Source: Bradyrhizobium barranii subsp. barranii
Lineage (GTDB): Bacteria > Pseudomonadota > Alphaproteobacteria > Rhizobiales > Xanthobacteraceae
Direction of reading: 5' to 3'
NCBI RefSeq assembly: GCF_017565645.3
Contig: NZ_CP086136.1
Span: 6,121,501-6,185,500 of the forward strand
Length of the DNA stretch: 64,000 nt
A model generated the notes under the pieces. It worked only from the letters and a program-made list of their open reading frames with translations, made no database searches and was not told the DNA's origin. Shown in pieces: positions 1 to 10,428 of the stretch (the stretch's first letter is position 1; the number at the start of each line of letters is the position of its first letter). Both the position numbers and the translations under genes were made by a program.

Positions 1-864
1 GAACTGCGCCGACTTGCCCATCGCGCCCATGAACAGCAGGAGGCAGGTCAGGGTCAGCGCGTCGGCGTGCCAGCCGAGGAAGTCGATGGTCTTGCCGGTC
101 AGGCTCGGAGCTGCATGGAAGATGGTCTCGAAATCGGTCGAGCTCGTCAGCATGAAGATCGCGAAAATGCCGAGCGCGAAGCCGAAATCACCGACGCGGT
201 TGACCACGAAGGCCTTGATCGCCGCCGCGTTCGCCGACGGCTTCTGGTACCAGAAGCCGATCAGGAGATAGCTGGCGAGACCCACGCCTTCCCAGCCGAA
301 GAACAGCTGCACGAGGTTGTCGGCCGTCACCAGCATCAGCATGGCGAAGGTGAACAGCGAGAGATAGCCGAAGAAGCGCGGCCGGTACGGATCCTCGTCC
401 ATGTAGCCGATGGAATAGAGGTGCACGAGCGAGGACACGGTCGTCACCACCACCAGCATCACGGCGGTGAGCGTGTCGACCCGCAGCGTCCAGTAGACCT
501 GGAGGTCGCCCGACATGATCCAGGGCAACAGCGGAATGCGCATGTCGTGGTGCATGAAGCCGACATCGACCAGCGTCATCCAGGACAGCGCCGCCGAGAC
601 GAACAGCAGCGCGGTCGTGATCAGCTCGGCGCCCCGCGAGCCCGCGGCCGGCGGCTCGTCCGGGCCATGGCCGTGGTCATCGTGAGCGTGATCGTCGTGA
701 CCATGGTCGTCATGGGCCGCCGACGCATGCGCGTCGCCGTGGCCATGATCGCCGTGATGCTCGACCGCGTCGCCCGAGGGGTTGCGGGCATGCGCGCCGA
801 ACAGCGCGATCAGGCCAGCAAGGATGGCGCCCAGCAGAGGCAGAAAGACAATCGCCTGAACCAT
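1..864 (-). CDS. nuoL: NADH-quinone oxidoreductase subunit L (5' part only)
   Basis: NuoL is a large proton-pumping antiporter-like subunit of the complex I membrane arm. The window holds about 288 codons from the ATG at 864; the rest lies beyond base 1. After a first membrane segment (about residues 4-23) comes a loop at residues 36-66 with 12 histidines mixed with Asp and Gly, then typical NuoL sequence (FFGYLSLFTFAMLMLV, FFGWEGVGLASYLLIGFWY). It is the last visible gene of the nuo operon, 8 bases after nuoK. The His-rich loop is unusual; the rest is standard. Confidence 0.95.
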   Translation of the reverse strand, partial: MVQAIVFLPLLGAILAGLIALFGAHARNPSGDAVEHHGDHGHGDAHASAAHDDHGHDDHAHDDHGHGPDEPPAAGSRGAELITTALLFVSAALSWMTLVDVGFMHHDMRIPLLPWIMSGDLQVYWTLRVDTLTAVMLVVVTTVSSLVHLYSIGYMDEDPYRPRFFGYLSLFTFAMLMLVTADNLVQLFFGWEGVGLASYLLIGFWYQKPSANAAAIKAFVVNRVGDFGFALGIFAIFMLTSSTDFETIFHAAPSLTGKTIDFLGWHADALTLTCLLLFMGAMGKSAQF

Positions 865-872
865 GACTGAGC

Positions 873-1181
873 TCAGCCCTTCATCAGATTGACGTCCTCA
901 ACCGCGATCGAGCCGCGGTTGCGGAAATAGACCACCAGGATGGCGAGACCGATCGCGGCTTCCGCAGCCGCAACAGTCAGCACCAGCAATGCGAAGACCT
1001 GGCCGACGATGTCGCCGAGGAAGGTCGAGAATGCCACGAGGTTGATGTTGACCGAGAGCAGGATCAGCTCGATCGACATCAGGATGACGATGATGTTCTT
1101 GCGGTTCAGGAAGATGCCGAGGATCCCGAGCGTGAACAGGATCGCGCCGACCGCCAGATAATGTCCGAGCCCGATCGTCAT
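873..1181 (-). CDS. nuoK: NADH-quinone oxidoreductase subunit K
   Basis: A 102-residue protein with three hydrophobic segments, the usual size for NuoK. It is a small membrane-arm subunit forming part of the proton path, with the conserved membrane glutamates seen in [16 protein letters not shown] and [11 protein letters not shown]. Its ATG overlaps the nuoJ stop by four bases (ATGA), so the two are probably translationally coupled. A longer reading of this frame runs antisense-like through nuoJ and is not real. Confidence 0.96.
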   Translation of the reverse strand: MTIGLGHYLAVGAILFTLGILGIFLNRKNIIVILMSIELILLSVNINLVAFSTFLGDIVGQVFALLVLTVAAAEAAIGLAILVVYFRNRGSIAVEDVNLMKG

Positions 1182-1816
1182 TTCACCCACTCCGCCGCGT
1201 CGCTGTCCTGGAGCCCCTGCCCCGACGCCACCTTGCGCATCGCCATCGCCATCTCGGGCGTGCGTGCATTCTGAACGTTGATGTCCTGCCGCTTCACGTT
1301 CGCCTTGTGGCGCAGCGTCAGCACGATGGCGCCGATCATGGCGACCAGCAGCACCATGCCCGCGAGCTGGAAGTAGTGGATGTACTTCGTATAGAGCACG
1401 AGCCCGAGCGCCTCGGTGTTGCTGACATTGGTCGGGATCGCCGCCGTGATCGTCTTGGAGACGCCGGGGTTGATGACCCAGAAGCCGACGGTGAGCAGCA
1501 GTTCGAACAGGAAGATGCCGCCGATCACGAGGCCCACCGGCAGGTACTCGATGAAGCCCTCGCGCAGCTCGAGGAAGTCGACGTCGAGCATCATGATCAC
1601 GAATAGGAACAGCACCGCGACGGCGCCGACATAGACGACGATCAGGATCATCGCGAGGAATTCGGCGCCCATCAGCACGAACAGGCCGGAGGCGTTGACG
1701 AAGGCCAGGATCAGGTACAGCACGGAGTGCACGGGATTGCGCGAGACAATCACCATCACCGCCGAGGCGACGCAAACGCCGGCGAAGAGATAGAAGAACA
1801 GCGCGGGAAGGATCAT
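1178..1816 (-). CDS. nuoJ: NADH-quinone oxidoreductase subunit J
   Basis: A 212-residue membrane subunit of complex I with about five membrane segments. The N-terminal half carries the family's conserved pattern ([20 protein letters not shown], then [21 protein letters not shown]), containing the pi-bulge helix of TM3. The hydrophilic C-terminal tail (about residues 170-212) is typical of alphaproteobacterial NuoJ. A GAGATGAGAG stretch precedes the ATG at 1816. The gene overlaps nuoK by four bases and follows nuoI by nine. Confidence 0.96.
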   Translation of the reverse strand: MILPALFFYLFAGVCVASAVMVIVSRNPVHSVLYLILAFVNASGLFVLMGAEFLAMILIVVYVGAVAVLFLFVIMMLDVDFLELREGFIEYLPVGLVIGGIFLFELLLTVGFWVINPGVSKTITAAIPTNVSNTEALGLVLYTKYIHYFQLAGMVLLVAMIGAIVLTLRHKANVKRQDINVQNARTPEMAMAMRKVASGQGLQDSDAAEWVK

Positions 1817-1825
1817 GCTCTCATC

Positions 1826-2320
1826 TCACCGGTACGGCGCGTCGAGCTCGATCGCTTTCGCGATCTCGCGTTCCCAGCGGTCGCCATTGGCGAGCAGCTT
1901 GGCCTTGTCATAGAACAGTTCCTCGCGGGTCTCGGTCGCGAATTCGAAGTTCGGACCTTCGACGATGGCGTCGACCGGACAGGCCTCCTGGCAGAGGCCG
2001 CAATAGATGCACTTCACCATGTCGATGTCGTAGCGCACGGTGCGGCGGGTGCCGTCGTTGCGGCGCGGGCCGGCCTCGATGGTGATGGCCTGCGCCGGGC
2101 AAATGGCTTCGCACAGCTTGCAGGCGATGCAGCGCTCTTCGCCGTTCGGATAGCGGCGCAGCGCATGCTCGCCGCGGAAGCGCGGCGAGATCGGGCCCTT
2201 CTCGAAGGGATAGTTCAGCGTCGGCTTCGGCTGGAAGAAATAGCGCATGGCGAGGAAGAACGCCGAGACGAATTCCGACAGCAGCAGCGAGCGTGCGGTG
2301 GCGTTGACATTGATACCCAT
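1826..2320 (-). CDS. nuoI: NADH-quinone oxidoreductase subunit I (ferredoxin-type)
   Basis: A 164-residue peripheral-arm subunit that carries two [4Fe-4S] clusters (N6a and N6b) relaying electrons towards NuoB. Two ferredoxin motifs are visible: [12 protein letters not shown] and [12 protein letters not shown]. The start at 2320 ([12 protein letters not shown]) gives the usual family length; the frame is open further upstream but only through nuoH in the wrong frame. It sits eight bases after nuoH. Confidence 0.96.
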   Translation of the reverse strand: MGINVNATARSLLLSEFVSAFFLAMRYFFQPKPTLNYPFEKGPISPRFRGEHALRRYPNGEERCIACKLCEAICPAQAITIEAGPRRNDGTRRTVRYDIDMVKCIYCGLCQEACPVDAIVEGPNFEFATETREELFYDKAKLLANGDRWEREIAKAIELDAPYR

Positions 2321-2328
2321 GACGGCCC

Positions 2329-3396
2329 TCACTTCGGCGCGATGCCGGCGAAATGCAGCACGCCAGCCACCACGACCACCATCGCCAGCGACAGCGGCAG
2401 GAAAACCTTCCAGCCGAGGCGCATCAATTGGTCGTAGCGGTAGCGCGGCACGATCGCCTTTGCCATCGCGAACAGGAAGAACATGAAGAACACTTTGAGC
2501 GAGAACCAGATGATCCCCGGCACCCAGTTGAAGGGCGGCAGATCCACCGGCGGCAGCCAGCCTCCGAGGAACAGGATCGTCGCCAGCGCGCACATCGTGA
2601 CGATCGCGACATATTCGCCGAGCATGAACAGCAGATACGGCGTCGAGCCGTACTCGACCATGAAGCCGGCGACGAGCTCTGATTCAGCTTCGACGAGGTC
2701 GAACGGCGGACGGTTGGTTTCCGCCAACGCCGAGACGTAGAAGATCACGAACATCGGGAACAGCGGCCACACATACCAGTTCAGGATGGTGAGCTGCGGC
2801 AACCCGATCAGGCTGGCAAGGCCACGGGCATGCTGGGCCTCGACCACGGCCGACAGGTTCAGCGTGCCGGCGCAGAGCAGCACCGTGATGATGACGAAGC
2901 CGATCGAGACCTCGTAGGACACCATCTGCGCCGCCGAGCGCAGCGCGGCCAGGAACGGGTATTTCGAGTTCGACGACCAGCCGGCCATGATGATGCCGTA
3001 GATCGACAGCGACGAGATCGCGAAGATGAAGAGCACGCCGACATTGATGTCGGAGATCACCCAGCCGAGATTGGTCGGGATCACCGCCCAGGCCGCAAGC
3101 GCGAGCACGCATGAGACCAAGGGAGCAAGGAGAAACACGCCCTTGTTGGCGCCGGACGGGATGATCGGCTCCTTCAGCACGAACTTCAGCAGGTCGGCGA
3201 AGGACTGCAGCAGGCCCCAGGGGCCGACCACGTTCGGGCCACGGCGGATCTGCACCGCCGCCCAGATCTTGCGGTCGGCGAGCAGGATGTAGGCGATCGC
3301 GACCAGCAGGACGACGAGCACCAGGACGCTCTCCGCGACCATGATGATCAGCGGCCAGAGGAAACCGGTCCAGAATGCGCTTTCGAAGAATTCCAT
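2329..3396 (-). CDS. nuoH: NADH-quinone oxidoreductase subunit H
   Basis: A 355-residue protein with eight or more membrane segments. NuoH joins the peripheral arm to the membrane arm and forms most of the quinone-binding chamber. Family signatures seen are [20 protein letters not shown] near residue 40 and [20 protein letters not shown] near 205, the latter with the conserved acidic loop. It lies four bases after nuoG in the same operon. Confidence 0.97.
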   Translation of the reverse strand: MEFFESAFWTGFLWPLIIMVAESVLVLVVLLVAIAYILLADRKIWAAVQIRRGPNVVGPWGLLQSFADLLKFVLKEPIIPSGANKGVFLLAPLVSCVLALAAWAVIPTNLGWVISDINVGVLFIFAISSLSIYGIIMAGWSSNSKYPFLAALRSAAQMVSYEVSIGFVIITVLLCAGTLNLSAVVEAQHARGLASLIGLPQLTILNWYVWPLFPMFVIFYVSALAETNRPPFDLVEAESELVAGFMVEYGSTPYLLFMLGEYVAIVTMCALATILFLGGWLPPVDLPPFNWVPGIIWFSLKVFFMFFLFAMAKAIVPRYRYDQLMRLGWKVFLPLSLAMVVVVAGVLHFAGIAPK

Positions 3397-3400
3397 CGGC

Positions 3401-5476
3401 TCACTCCGCTGCGGTCAGCATCTGCCCGGAGGCAAGCCGCGAGCATTCCGCCATCACGGCGGACGCACGCGCGATTGGGTTGGTCAAATAGAAGTCCTCG
3501 ATCGCCGGCTTGAACGGCGCCTTCTCCGGCGAGCCGCCCTTCCCCGCCAGCTTCTTGATCTGCTCGGCGGAGCCGGCCTCGATCTGGTCGAGACGGATCA
3601 GGTGCGGCACGGCCTTGAAGATCGCCTGGCGCAGCGCCGACAGCGAGTCATAGCCGAGCTTCTTGCCGAGCGCTTCCGACAGCGCGCGCACGATCGCCCA
3701 GTCCTCGCGGGCTTCGCCCGGCGGGAACGCGGCACGACCGGTCATCTGCACGCGACCTTCGGTGTTGACGTAGATCGCGTTCTTTTCGGTGTAGGCGGCG
3801 GCCGGCAGGATGACGTCGGCGCGATGCGCGCCGCGGTCGCCATGGGTGCCGATATAGACGACGAAGGTGCCGTCCGACGGCTTGATCTCGTCGGCGCCGA
3901 GCAGGAACAGCAGGTCCAGCGTGCCGAAGGTCGTCATCTGCGCCGCGTTCAGGCCACCTGCCGTGGCGGAGAAGCCGATATCGAGCGCACCGACGCGCGA
4001 GGCGGTCTCGTGCAGCACGCCGAGGCCGTTCCAGCCGTCCTTCACCGCACCGACATCGAGCGCGAGCTTGGCGGCGGCGGCGAGAATAGCGGCGCCGTCG
4101 TGACGCGAGGCCGCGCCTGCGCCGACCAGGATGATCGGGTTCTTGGCGTTCTTCAGCACGTCCATGAAGGAGTGCTTGCCGGCCGCGAGCTCGCCGAGCG
4201 TCTCGGTGCCTGCACCCAGATGATCATAGTCATAGGTCAGGTCGACCTTGGCGCCGATCACGCCGACCTTGAAGCCGCCGGCGCGCCAGCGCTTGCGGAT
4301 GCGGGCGTTGAACACCGCCGCTTCCTTTCGCGGATTGGCGCCGATGATGAGCAATGCGTCGGCCTGCTCGACGCCGACCAGCGTCGGATTGAAGATGTAG
4401 GAGCCGCGGCCGAGCGCGGGATCGAAGGCGTCGCCGCCCTGCACGGCCAGATTGCCCGAGCCGTACTTGGCCAGCAGGTCCTTCAGCGCGAACATCTCTT
4501 CGACGCCGGCAAGGTCGCCGGCGATCGCGCCGATGCGCTTGCCGTCGGTGCGCGCCGCTTTCGCGGCGATCGCGGCAAAGGCTTCGGGCCAGCTCGCCGC
4601 CCGCAGCTTGCCGGCTTCGCGGATATAGGGCCGGTCGAGACGCTGGGTGCGCAGGCCGTCGACGACGTGACGGGTCTTGTCGGAGATCCACTCCTCGTTC
4701 ACGGCCTCGTTGATGCGCGGCAGCACGCGCATCACCTCACGACCGCGGGTGTCGACGCGGATCGCCGAGCCGAGGCCGTCCATCACGTCGATCGACTGGG
4801 TCTTGCCGAGCTCCCACGGGCGCGCCGCAAAAGCATAGGGCTTCGAGGTCAGCGCACCGACCGGGCAGATGTCGACGAGATTGCCCTGCAATTCGGACGT
4901 CAGCGCGTGCTCGAGATAGGTCGTGATCTCCATGTCCTCGCCGCGGCCGGTGGCGCCCATCTCGGGCGCGCCGGCGACTTCCGCCGAGAAGCGGACGCAG
5001 CGCGTGCACTGGATGCAGCGGTTCATCGAGGTCTTGACCAGCGCGCCGAGGTACTTGTCCTCGACGGCGCGCTTGTTCTCGGCGAAGCGGCTGGTGTCGA
5101 CACCATAGCCCATCGCCTGGTCCTGAAGGTCGCACTCGCCGCCCTGGTCGCAGATCGGGCAGTCCAGCGGATGGTTGATGAGAAGGAATTCCATCACGCC
5201 TTCGCGCGCCTTCTTCACCATCGGCGAACGCGTGGAGATTTCCGGCGGCTCGCCCTTGGGGCCCGGACGGCAATCGCGCACGCCCCAGGCGCAGCTTGCG
5301 ACCGGCTTCGGGCCGCCCTTCACTTCGACGAGGCACATCCGGCAATTGCCGGCGATCGACAGCCGCTCGTGATAGCAGAAGCGCGGAATCTCGGCGCCCG
5401 CGGCTTCGCACGCCTGGAGCAGCGTGTACTCGGCGGGGACATCGATCTCTTTTCCGTCGATGATGAGCTTGGTCAT
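3401..5476 (-). CDS. nuoG: NADH-quinone oxidoreductase subunit G
   Basis: A 691-residue iron-sulfur subunit of the peripheral arm. The N-terminal [2Fe-2S] ferredoxin domain shows [19 protein letters not shown]. It is followed by the His-Cys-rich 4Fe4S region ([20 protein letters not shown]), a second cluster site ([16 protein letters not shown]), and a C-terminal molybdopterin-oxidoreductase-like domain from about residue 220 that no longer binds molybdenum in this family. The length is normal for alphaproteobacteria. It starts five bases after nuoF. Confidence 0.97.
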   Translation of the reverse strand: MTKLIIDGKEIDVPAEYTLLQACEAAGAEIPRFCYHERLSIAGNCRMCLVEVKGGPKPVASCAWGVRDCRPGPKGEPPEISTRSPMVKKAREGVMEFLLINHPLDCPICDQGGECDLQDQAMGYGVDTSRFAENKRAVEDKYLGALVKTSMNRCIQCTRCVRFSAEVAGAPEMGATGRGEDMEITTYLEHALTSELQGNLVDICPVGALTSKPYAFAARPWELGKTQSIDVMDGLGSAIRVDTRGREVMRVLPRINEAVNEEWISDKTRHVVDGLRTQRLDRPYIREAGKLRAASWPEAFAAIAAKAARTDGKRIGAIAGDLAGVEEMFALKDLLAKYGSGNLAVQGGDAFDPALGRGSYIFNPTLVGVEQADALLIIGANPRKEAAVFNARIRKRWRAGGFKVGVIGAKVDLTYDYDHLGAGTETLGELAAGKHSFMDVLKNAKNPIILVGAGAASRHDGAAILAAAAKLALDVGAVKDGWNGLGVLHETASRVGALDIGFSATAGGLNAAQMTTFGTLDLLFLLGADEIKPSDGTFVVYIGTHGDRGAHRADVILPAAAYTEKNAIYVNTEGRVQMTGRAAFPPGEAREDWAIVRALSEALGKKLGYDSLSALRQAIFKAVPHLIRLDQIEAGSAEQIKKLAGKGGSPEKAPFKPAIEDFYLTNPIARASAVMAECSRLASGQMLTAAE

Positions 5477-5481
5477 GTCTC

Positions 5482-6807
5482 TTACTCCGCCGCGACCATG
5501 TTCACGGGATCGCGGACGCCGATATCGTCGATGTCAGCCTTGTGCGAATACTGGTCGATGCGCGCTTCGATCTCGTGACGGAAATGCGCGATCAGGCCCT
5601 GGATCGGCCAGGCGGCTGCGTCGCCGAGCGCGCAGATGGTGTGGCCTTCGACCTGCTTGGTGACTTCGAGCAGCATGTCGATTTCGCGCTTGTGGGCGCG
5701 ACCGTCGGCCATGCGGGTCAAGACGCGCCACATCCAGCCGGTGCCTTCGCGGCATGGCGTGCACTGGCCACAGCTCTCATGCTTGTAGAAATAGGAGATG
5801 CGGGCGATGGAGCGGATCAGGTCGGTCGACTTGTCCATCACGATCACGGCCGCGGTGCCGAGGCCCGAGCGCAGCTTGCTCAAGCTGTCGAAATCCATTG
5901 GCGTGTCGATGATCTGCTCGGCCGGCACCATGCGCACCGAGGAGCCGCCGGGGATCACGGCCTTGAGATTGTCCCAGCCGCCGCGGATGCCGCCGCAATG
6001 CTTCTCGATCAGCTCACGGAACGGAATGCCCATGGCCTCTTCGACGTTGCAGGGCCGCTCGACATGGCCGGAGATGCAGAACAGCTTGGTGCCGACATTG
6101 TTCGGACGGCCGATGCCGGCGAACCAGGCCGCGCCGCGGCGCAGGATGTCGGGCGCAACCGCGATCGACTCGACGTTGTTGACGGTGGTCGGGCAGCCGA
6201 ACAGGCCGACATTGGCCGGGAACGGCGGCTTCAGGCGCGGCTGGCCCTTCTTGCCTTCGAGGCTTTCGAGCAGCGCGGTCTCCTCGCCGCAGATATAGGC
6301 GCCGGCGCCGTGCGCGACGTAGATGTCGAACGGCCAGCCGTTGACATTGTCCTTGCCGACGAGCTTCGCCTCATAGGCCTGGTCGATCGCGGCCTGGAGA
6401 TGCTCGCGCTCGCGGATGAACTCGCCGCGGACATAGATGTAGCAGGCATGCGCGTTCATCGCGCAGCTCGCGATCAGGCAGCCCTCGATCAGGAGATGCG
6501 GATCGTGCCGCATGATCTCGCGATCCTTGCAGGTGCCGGGCTCGGATTCGTCGGCGTTGACGACGAGATAGCTCGGCCGGCCGTCGGTCGATTCCTTCGG
6601 CATGAACGACCATTTCAGGCCGGTCGGGAAGCCGGCACCACCGCGCCCGCGCAGGCCCGACGCCTTCATCTCGTTGATGATCCAGTCACGGCCCTTGTCG
6701 ATGATATTCTTCGTACCATCCCAGGCGCCGCGGCGCCGCGCGCCCTCGAGCCCCCAGTCGTGGAGGCCGTAGAGGTTCTTGAAGATGCGGTCCTTGTCCT
6801 CGAGCAT
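5482..6807 (-). CDS. nuoF: NADH-quinone oxidoreductase subunit F (FMN, NADH-binding)
   Basis: A 441-residue subunit that oxidises NADH through FMN and passes electrons to cluster N3. Visible motifs are the NADH/FMN glycine-rich loop [16 protein letters not shown], the second loop [20 protein letters not shown], and the N3 cluster site [15 protein letters not shown] with the fourth cysteine near [12 protein letters not shown]. It is separated from nuoE by a 66-residue membrane protein gene, with a 15-base gap. Confidence 0.97.
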   Translation of the reverse strand: MLEDKDRIFKNLYGLHDWGLEGARRRGAWDGTKNIIDKGRDWIINEMKASGLRGRGGAGFPTGLKWSFMPKESTDGRPSYLVVNADESEPGTCKDREIMRHDPHLLIEGCLIASCAMNAHACYIYVRGEFIREREHLQAAIDQAYEAKLVGKDNVNGWPFDIYVAHGAGAYICGEETALLESLEGKKGQPRLKPPFPANVGLFGCPTTVNNVESIAVAPDILRRGAAWFAGIGRPNNVGTKLFCISGHVERPCNVEEAMGIPFRELIEKHCGGIRGGWDNLKAVIPGGSSVRMVPAEQIIDTPMDFDSLSKLRSGLGTAAVIVMDKSTDLIRSIARISYFYKHESCGQCTPCREGTGWMWRVLTRMADGRAHKREIDMLLEVTKQVEGHTICALGDAAAWPIQGLIAHFRHEIEARIDQYSHKADIDDIGVRDPVNMVAAE

Positions 6808-6822
6808 TTCAGTGCTTTCCGA

Positions 6823-7023
6823 TCAACGATTGGACTGCTTGTAGGCAAGTCCGGCGGCGCAGACGGCGAAGGTCAGCGCCCAGAGTAGGCTGCTCTCCTG
6901 CGTCGCGTTCATCACGAAGCGCTGCAGCAGGAACATGAAGGCGGCCGCGACCGCGGCGTGCATGGCGACGAAGCCCCACTTGTTCACGGCCTCGTTCCCT
7001 CCAATTGCGGGGAGATCACGCAT
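6823..7023 (-). CDS. Small membrane protein of unknown function inside the nuo operon
   Basis: A 66-residue protein with two hydrophobic segments (about residues 16-37 and 46-61) and a short basic tail. Its ATG overlaps the nuoE stop as ATGA, so it is very likely translated by coupling from nuoE, and nuoF follows 15 bases later. I recognise no domain. It resembles a membrane subunit or assembly factor only in size and position; a role in complex I is an inference from context. Confidence 0.75.
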   Translation of the reverse strand: MRDLPAIGGNEAVNKWGFVAMHAAVAAAFMFLLQRFVMNATQESSLLWALTFAVCAAGLAYKQSNR

Positions 7024-7634
7024 CAGGTGATCTCCTTCAGCGTGGTCGGCCCACCCGTCGGCGCCGAGAACTGGCGGCCGTTCTGCGGCCCGGGCTTCGG
7101 CGGATTGCCCGAGGCGAAGCCGTCGAGCACCTTGCCAAAGGTTTCCTTGGTCAAATCCTCATAGGTGTCCTTGCCGATCAGCACCATCGGCGCATTCACG
7201 CAGGCACCGAGACATTCCACCTCTTCCCAGCTGAAATTGCCGTCCTTGGACAGATGGAACGGCTCGTGGTGGATGCGGTGCTCGCAGACGTGGATGAGAT
7301 CCTCGGCGCCGCGCAGGCGGCACGGCGTGGTGCCGCAGACCTGGACGTGCGCCTTCTTGCCGACGGGAGCGAGCTGGAACATCGTGTAGAAGGTCGCGAC
7401 TTCGAGCACGCGGATATAGGGCATGTCGAGCAGATCGGCGACGGCGCGGATCGCGGCTTCCGAGACCCAGCCGTCGTGCTGTTCCTGGACGCGCCAGAGG
7501 ATGGCGATCACCGCGGAGGCCTGGCGTCCGGCCGGATATTTCGCGATCTGCTGCTTGGCGAATGCGAGGTTCTCCTCCGTGAACGCAAAGCTCGCGGGCT
7601 GGACTTCCTTCGGTGCTAATCGGCGAACGGACAT
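7023..7634 (-). CDS. nuoE: NADH-quinone oxidoreductase subunit E (24 kDa type)
   Basis: A 203-residue thioredoxin-like subunit binding the [2Fe-2S] cluster N1a. The four cysteine ligands appear in two pairs: [11 protein letters not shown] and [11 protein letters not shown]. The stretch after about residue 160 is a Gly/Pro-rich tail common in alphaproteobacteria. The gene follows the FkbM methyltransferase gene rather than... nuoD directly; the methyltransferase stop lies ten bases beyond the nuoE start, so transcription order is nuoD, methyltransferase, nuoE is interrupted only by that gene. Confidence 0.95.
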   Translation of the reverse strand: MSVRRLAPKEVQPASFAFTEENLAFAKQQIAKYPAGRQASAVIAILWRVQEQHDGWVSEAAIRAVADLLDMPYIRVLEVATFYTMFQLAPVGKKAHVQVCGTTPCRLRGAEDLIHVCEHRIHHEPFHLSKDGNFSWEEVECLGACVNAPMVLIGKDTYEDLTKETFGKVLDGFASGNPPKPGPQNGRQFSAPTGGPTTLKEIT

Positions 7635-7644
7635 CTCTTATCTC

Positions 7645-8607
7645 TCACTGCATACGGCGCGCGGTTTTCGCATTCAGGGCATCGATCCTGTCCTGCCAGA
7701 ATGCGCTTGCGGTGCCGAAAACGTTGTAGCCGACGTGGGTCGAGACCTTGATGCGGTCGAGGATCGACAGCTCGGTCACGGTCTCCATCCGGTTGCTGCG
7801 CGGATCGAACACGATCAGCTTCAGCGGCGTCTGTTCGAGGATAAAGCGCGACACCGCGTGGCTGCGATCGCTGCCGTGCTCCTCGCACATGATGACGCTG
7901 TCGGTCTCAAGCAGCCGGGCGCCGCCCTTGATCGCCTCGATCTCGACGCCCTCGACGTCGAGCTTGATCAGGTACTTGCCGTGGGCCGCCACCTTGCCGT
8001 CGTCGATGAGATTGTCGAGCGCGAGGACAGGCACGTCCTCGCCGCCCGCCGACGGTCCGCCGGCGATGCTGAAGGCCTCATGCTTGGTGCCTGATAGCCG
8101 CGCGGTGCCGCGCGCCGCACCGATGGCGCATTTCAGCGTCTCGAAGCGGTTGCCGTTGACACGGGCGTTGTTGGCAAGCTTCGTATAGTTCTGCCCCGAC
8201 GGCTCGATCGCGATCGCCTTGTGCGATCCGAACGGCTTGCTCGACACCAGCACCGACCAGTAGCCGTAATTGGCGCCGCAATCGAGCAGCGTGTAGTCGA
8301 CGTCGATGGAGTCGGCGAACAGGACCTCCAGCTCGTCCTCGTAATTGTAGGAGCGGTTGAGCAGCTTGCTCCAGTAGCCGTCGCCGTAGGGGAATTCGAA
8401 CACGGCGTCGGGATTGAGCCTGATCGCGATGTTGCGCTCGGGCAGCGTTTTCCGCAGCAGGTTCGCGCAGGCGATGTAGCCCATATGCGAGAAGTGCGAG
8501 GAGATCTTCGATCCCGTCACCAGCGCCAAGGCAGCCGTCCGCTCCCACAGGTTGGCCCCTTCAAGGGCCCCCGAGGCACGGTCAAACTGGATTGGCGCCT
8601 GCGCCAT
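7645..8607 (-). CDS. FkbM-family SAM-dependent methyltransferase inserted in the nuo operon
   Basis: A 320-residue protein. The FkbM core spans about residues 100-280: SAM-binding motif LLDCGANYGYWSVLV, then AIEPSGQNYTKLANNARVNG, and the family signature LIKLDVEGVEIEAIKGG. The N-terminal hundred residues are not a domain I know. Its ATG overlaps the nuoD stop (ATGA) and nuoE begins ten bases after its stop, so it is embedded in the operon and probably translationally coupled to nuoD. FkbM enzymes usually O-methylate sugars or small molecules. A complex I target is only a guess from position. Confidence 0.88.
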   Translation of the reverse strand: MAQAPIQFDRASGALEGANLWERTAALALVTGSKISSHFSHMGYIACANLLRKTLPERNIAIRLNPDAVFEFPYGDGYWSKLLNRSYNYEDELEVLFADSIDVDYTLLDCGANYGYWSVLVSSKPFGSHKAIAIEPSGQNYTKLANNARVNGNRFETLKCAIGAARGTARLSGTKHEAFSIAGGPSAGGEDVPVLALDNLIDDGKVAAHGKYLIKLDVEGVEIEAIKGGARLLETDSVIMCEEHGSDRSHAVSRFILEQTPLKLIVFDPRSNRMETVTELSILDRIKVSTHVGYNVFGTASAFWQDRIDALNAKTARRMQ

Positions 8608-9803
8608 CACCGATCGACCTCTCCGAACACGATGTCGAGCGAGCCGAGGATCGCCGAGACGTCGGCGAGCAGATGGCCGCGGCAGATGTGGTCCATCGCC
8701 TGCAGATGCGCAAAGCCCGGCGCGCGGATCTTGCACTTGTAGGGCTTGTTGGTGCCGTCGGAGATAAGATAGACGCCGAACTCGCCCTTCGGCGCCTCGA
8801 CCGCGGTGTAGACCTCGCCGGCCGGCACGTGGACGCCTTCGGTGTAGAGCTTGAAGTGATGGATCAGCGCTTCCATCGAGCGCTTCATCTCGCCGCGGCG
8901 CGGCGGCGCGACCTTGTTGTCTTCGACGACGACAGGCCCCTTCCCGTCGGCTGCGTTCAGCTTCTGGATGCACTGCTTCATGATGCGCACGGACTGGCGC
9001 ATCTCTTCCATGCGGATCAGGTAGCGATCGTAGCAGTCGCCGTTCTTGCCGATCGGGATGTCGAAATCCATCTCGGCGTAGCACTCATAGGGCTGCGACT
9101 TGCGCAGGTCCCAAGCCGCGCCCGAGCCGCGCACCATGACGCCCGAAAAACCCCACTCCCAGGCTTCCTTCAGCGGCACCACGCCGATATCGACGTTGCG
9201 CTGCTTGAAGATGCGGTTGGCGGTGAGAAGACGGTCAAGATCGTCCACGACCTTCAGGAATGGATCGCACCAGGCCTCGATGTCGTCGACCAGCTTCTGC
9301 GGCAGATCCTGATGCACGCCGCCGACGCGGAAGAAGGCTGCGTGCATACGGCTGCCGGAGGCGCGCTCGTAGAACACCATCAGCTTTTCGCGCTCTTCAA
9401 AGCCCCACAGCGGCGGGGTCAGCGCGCCGACGTCCATCGCCTGCGTGGTGACGTTGAGCAGATGCGACAGGATGCGGCCGATCTCGCAATAGAGCACGCG
9501 GATCAGCTGGCCGCGGCGCGGCACCTCGATGCCGAGCAGCTTCTCAGCCGCCATGCAGAAGGCGTGCTCCTGGTTCATCGGCGCGACGTAGTCGAGCCGG
9601 TCGAAATACGGGATCGCCTGCAGATAGGTCTTCTGCTCGATCAGCTTCTCGGTGCCGCGGTGAAGCAGGCCGATATGGGGATCGACACGGGCGACGATTT
9701 CGCCGTCAAGCTCCAGGACCAGACGCAGCACGCCGTGCGCAGCCGGATGCTGGGGCCCGAAGTTGATGGTGAAATTGCGAAGCTGTTCGGGTTGCTCGTT
9801 CAT
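8607..9803 (-). CDS. nuoD: NADH-quinone oxidoreductase subunit D (49 kDa type)
   Basis: A 398-residue subunit that with NuoB and NuoH forms the quinone site. The N-terminal signature [20 protein letters not shown] holds the His on the quinone-site loop, followed by [14 protein letters not shown] and [12 protein letters not shown]. The C-terminal end [17 protein letters not shown] is family-typical. NuoC and NuoD are separate genes here, with a two-base gap. Its stop overlaps the start of an FkbM methyltransferase. Confidence 0.97.
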   Translation of the reverse strand: MNEQPEQLRNFTINFGPQHPAAHGVLRLVLELDGEIVARVDPHIGLLHRGTEKLIEQKTYLQAIPYFDRLDYVAPMNQEHAFCMAAEKLLGIEVPRRGQLIRVLYCEIGRILSHLLNVTTQAMDVGALTPPLWGFEEREKLMVFYERASGSRMHAAFFRVGGVHQDLPQKLVDDIEAWCDPFLKVVDDLDRLLTANRIFKQRNVDIGVVPLKEAWEWGFSGVMVRGSGAAWDLRKSQPYECYAEMDFDIPIGKNGDCYDRYLIRMEEMRQSVRIMKQCIQKLNAADGKGPVVVEDNKVAPPRRGEMKRSMEALIHHFKLYTEGVHVPAGEVYTAVEAPKGEFGVYLISDGTNKPYKCKIRAPGFAHLQAMDHICRGHLLADVSAILGSLDIVFGEVDR

Positions 9804-9805
9804 GA

Positions 9806-10417
9806 TCAGACCTTCGGTCCCGCCTTCTCGTCACCGGGAAGCGGATAGTCCGCCCCTTCCCACGGCGAGAGGAAATCGAACTTGCGGAATTCCTGGTTGA
9901 GCCGGACGGGCTCGTACACCACCCGCTTCTCCTGGTCGTCGTAGCGAACCTCGACGAAACCGGTGGTCGGGAAATCCTTGCGCAGCGGATGCCCCTCGAA
10001 ACCGTAATCGGTCAGCAGGCGGCGCATGTCAGGGTGACCGACGAAGAACACGCCATAGAGGTCGTAGGCCTCGCGCTCGAACCAGTCGGCGCCGGGGAAC
10101 ACGTCGATCAGCGACGGCACCTGCGTGGTCTCGTCGGCCTGGGCCTTGAGGCGGATCCGCGCGTTCAGGGTCGGAGACAGGAAGTGATAGATCACGTCGA
10201 AGCGTTTTTCGCGCGACGGATAGTCTGCGGCCGTGATGTCGGTGAAGTTGATGAACCGGCATTTCGGATCGTCGCGGAGGTACTTGACCACCTCGACGAT
10301 CTTGCTGACCTCGACATCCACCGTGAGCTGGTTGAAGGCCACCGAATGACCGATGGCGGCGCCCGGAAGCGCGCTAACGATCGTCTGCCCCAGGGCGTCG
10401 AGCTTGGCGTCGTCCAT
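9806..10417 (-). CDS. nuoC: NADH-quinone oxidoreductase subunit C (30 kDa type)
   Basis: A 203-residue peripheral-arm subunit that structurally supports NuoD. The family signature lies near residue 125: [19 protein letters not shown], followed by [19 protein letters not shown]. The start at 10417 ([10 protein letters not shown]) gives the normal length and lies 11 bases after nuoB; the upstream extension of this frame runs through nuoB out of frame and is not real. Confidence 0.96.
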   Translation of the reverse strand: MDDAKLDALGQTIVSALPGAAIGHSVAFNQLTVDVEVSKIVEVVKYLRDDPKCRFINFTDITAADYPSREKRFDVIYHFLSPTLNARIRLKAQADETTQVPSLIDVFPGADWFEREAYDLYGVFFVGHPDMRRLLTDYGFEGHPLRKDFPTTGFVEVRYDDQEKRVVYEPVRLNQEFRKFDFLSPWEGADYPLPGDEKAGPKV

Positions 10418-10428
10418 GACGTAAAACC

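Noticed and set aside
3341..5578. Open frame of 745 codons antisense to nuoG
   Set aside because: Covered by nuoG with intact cluster motifs; the antisense product has no recognisable domain.
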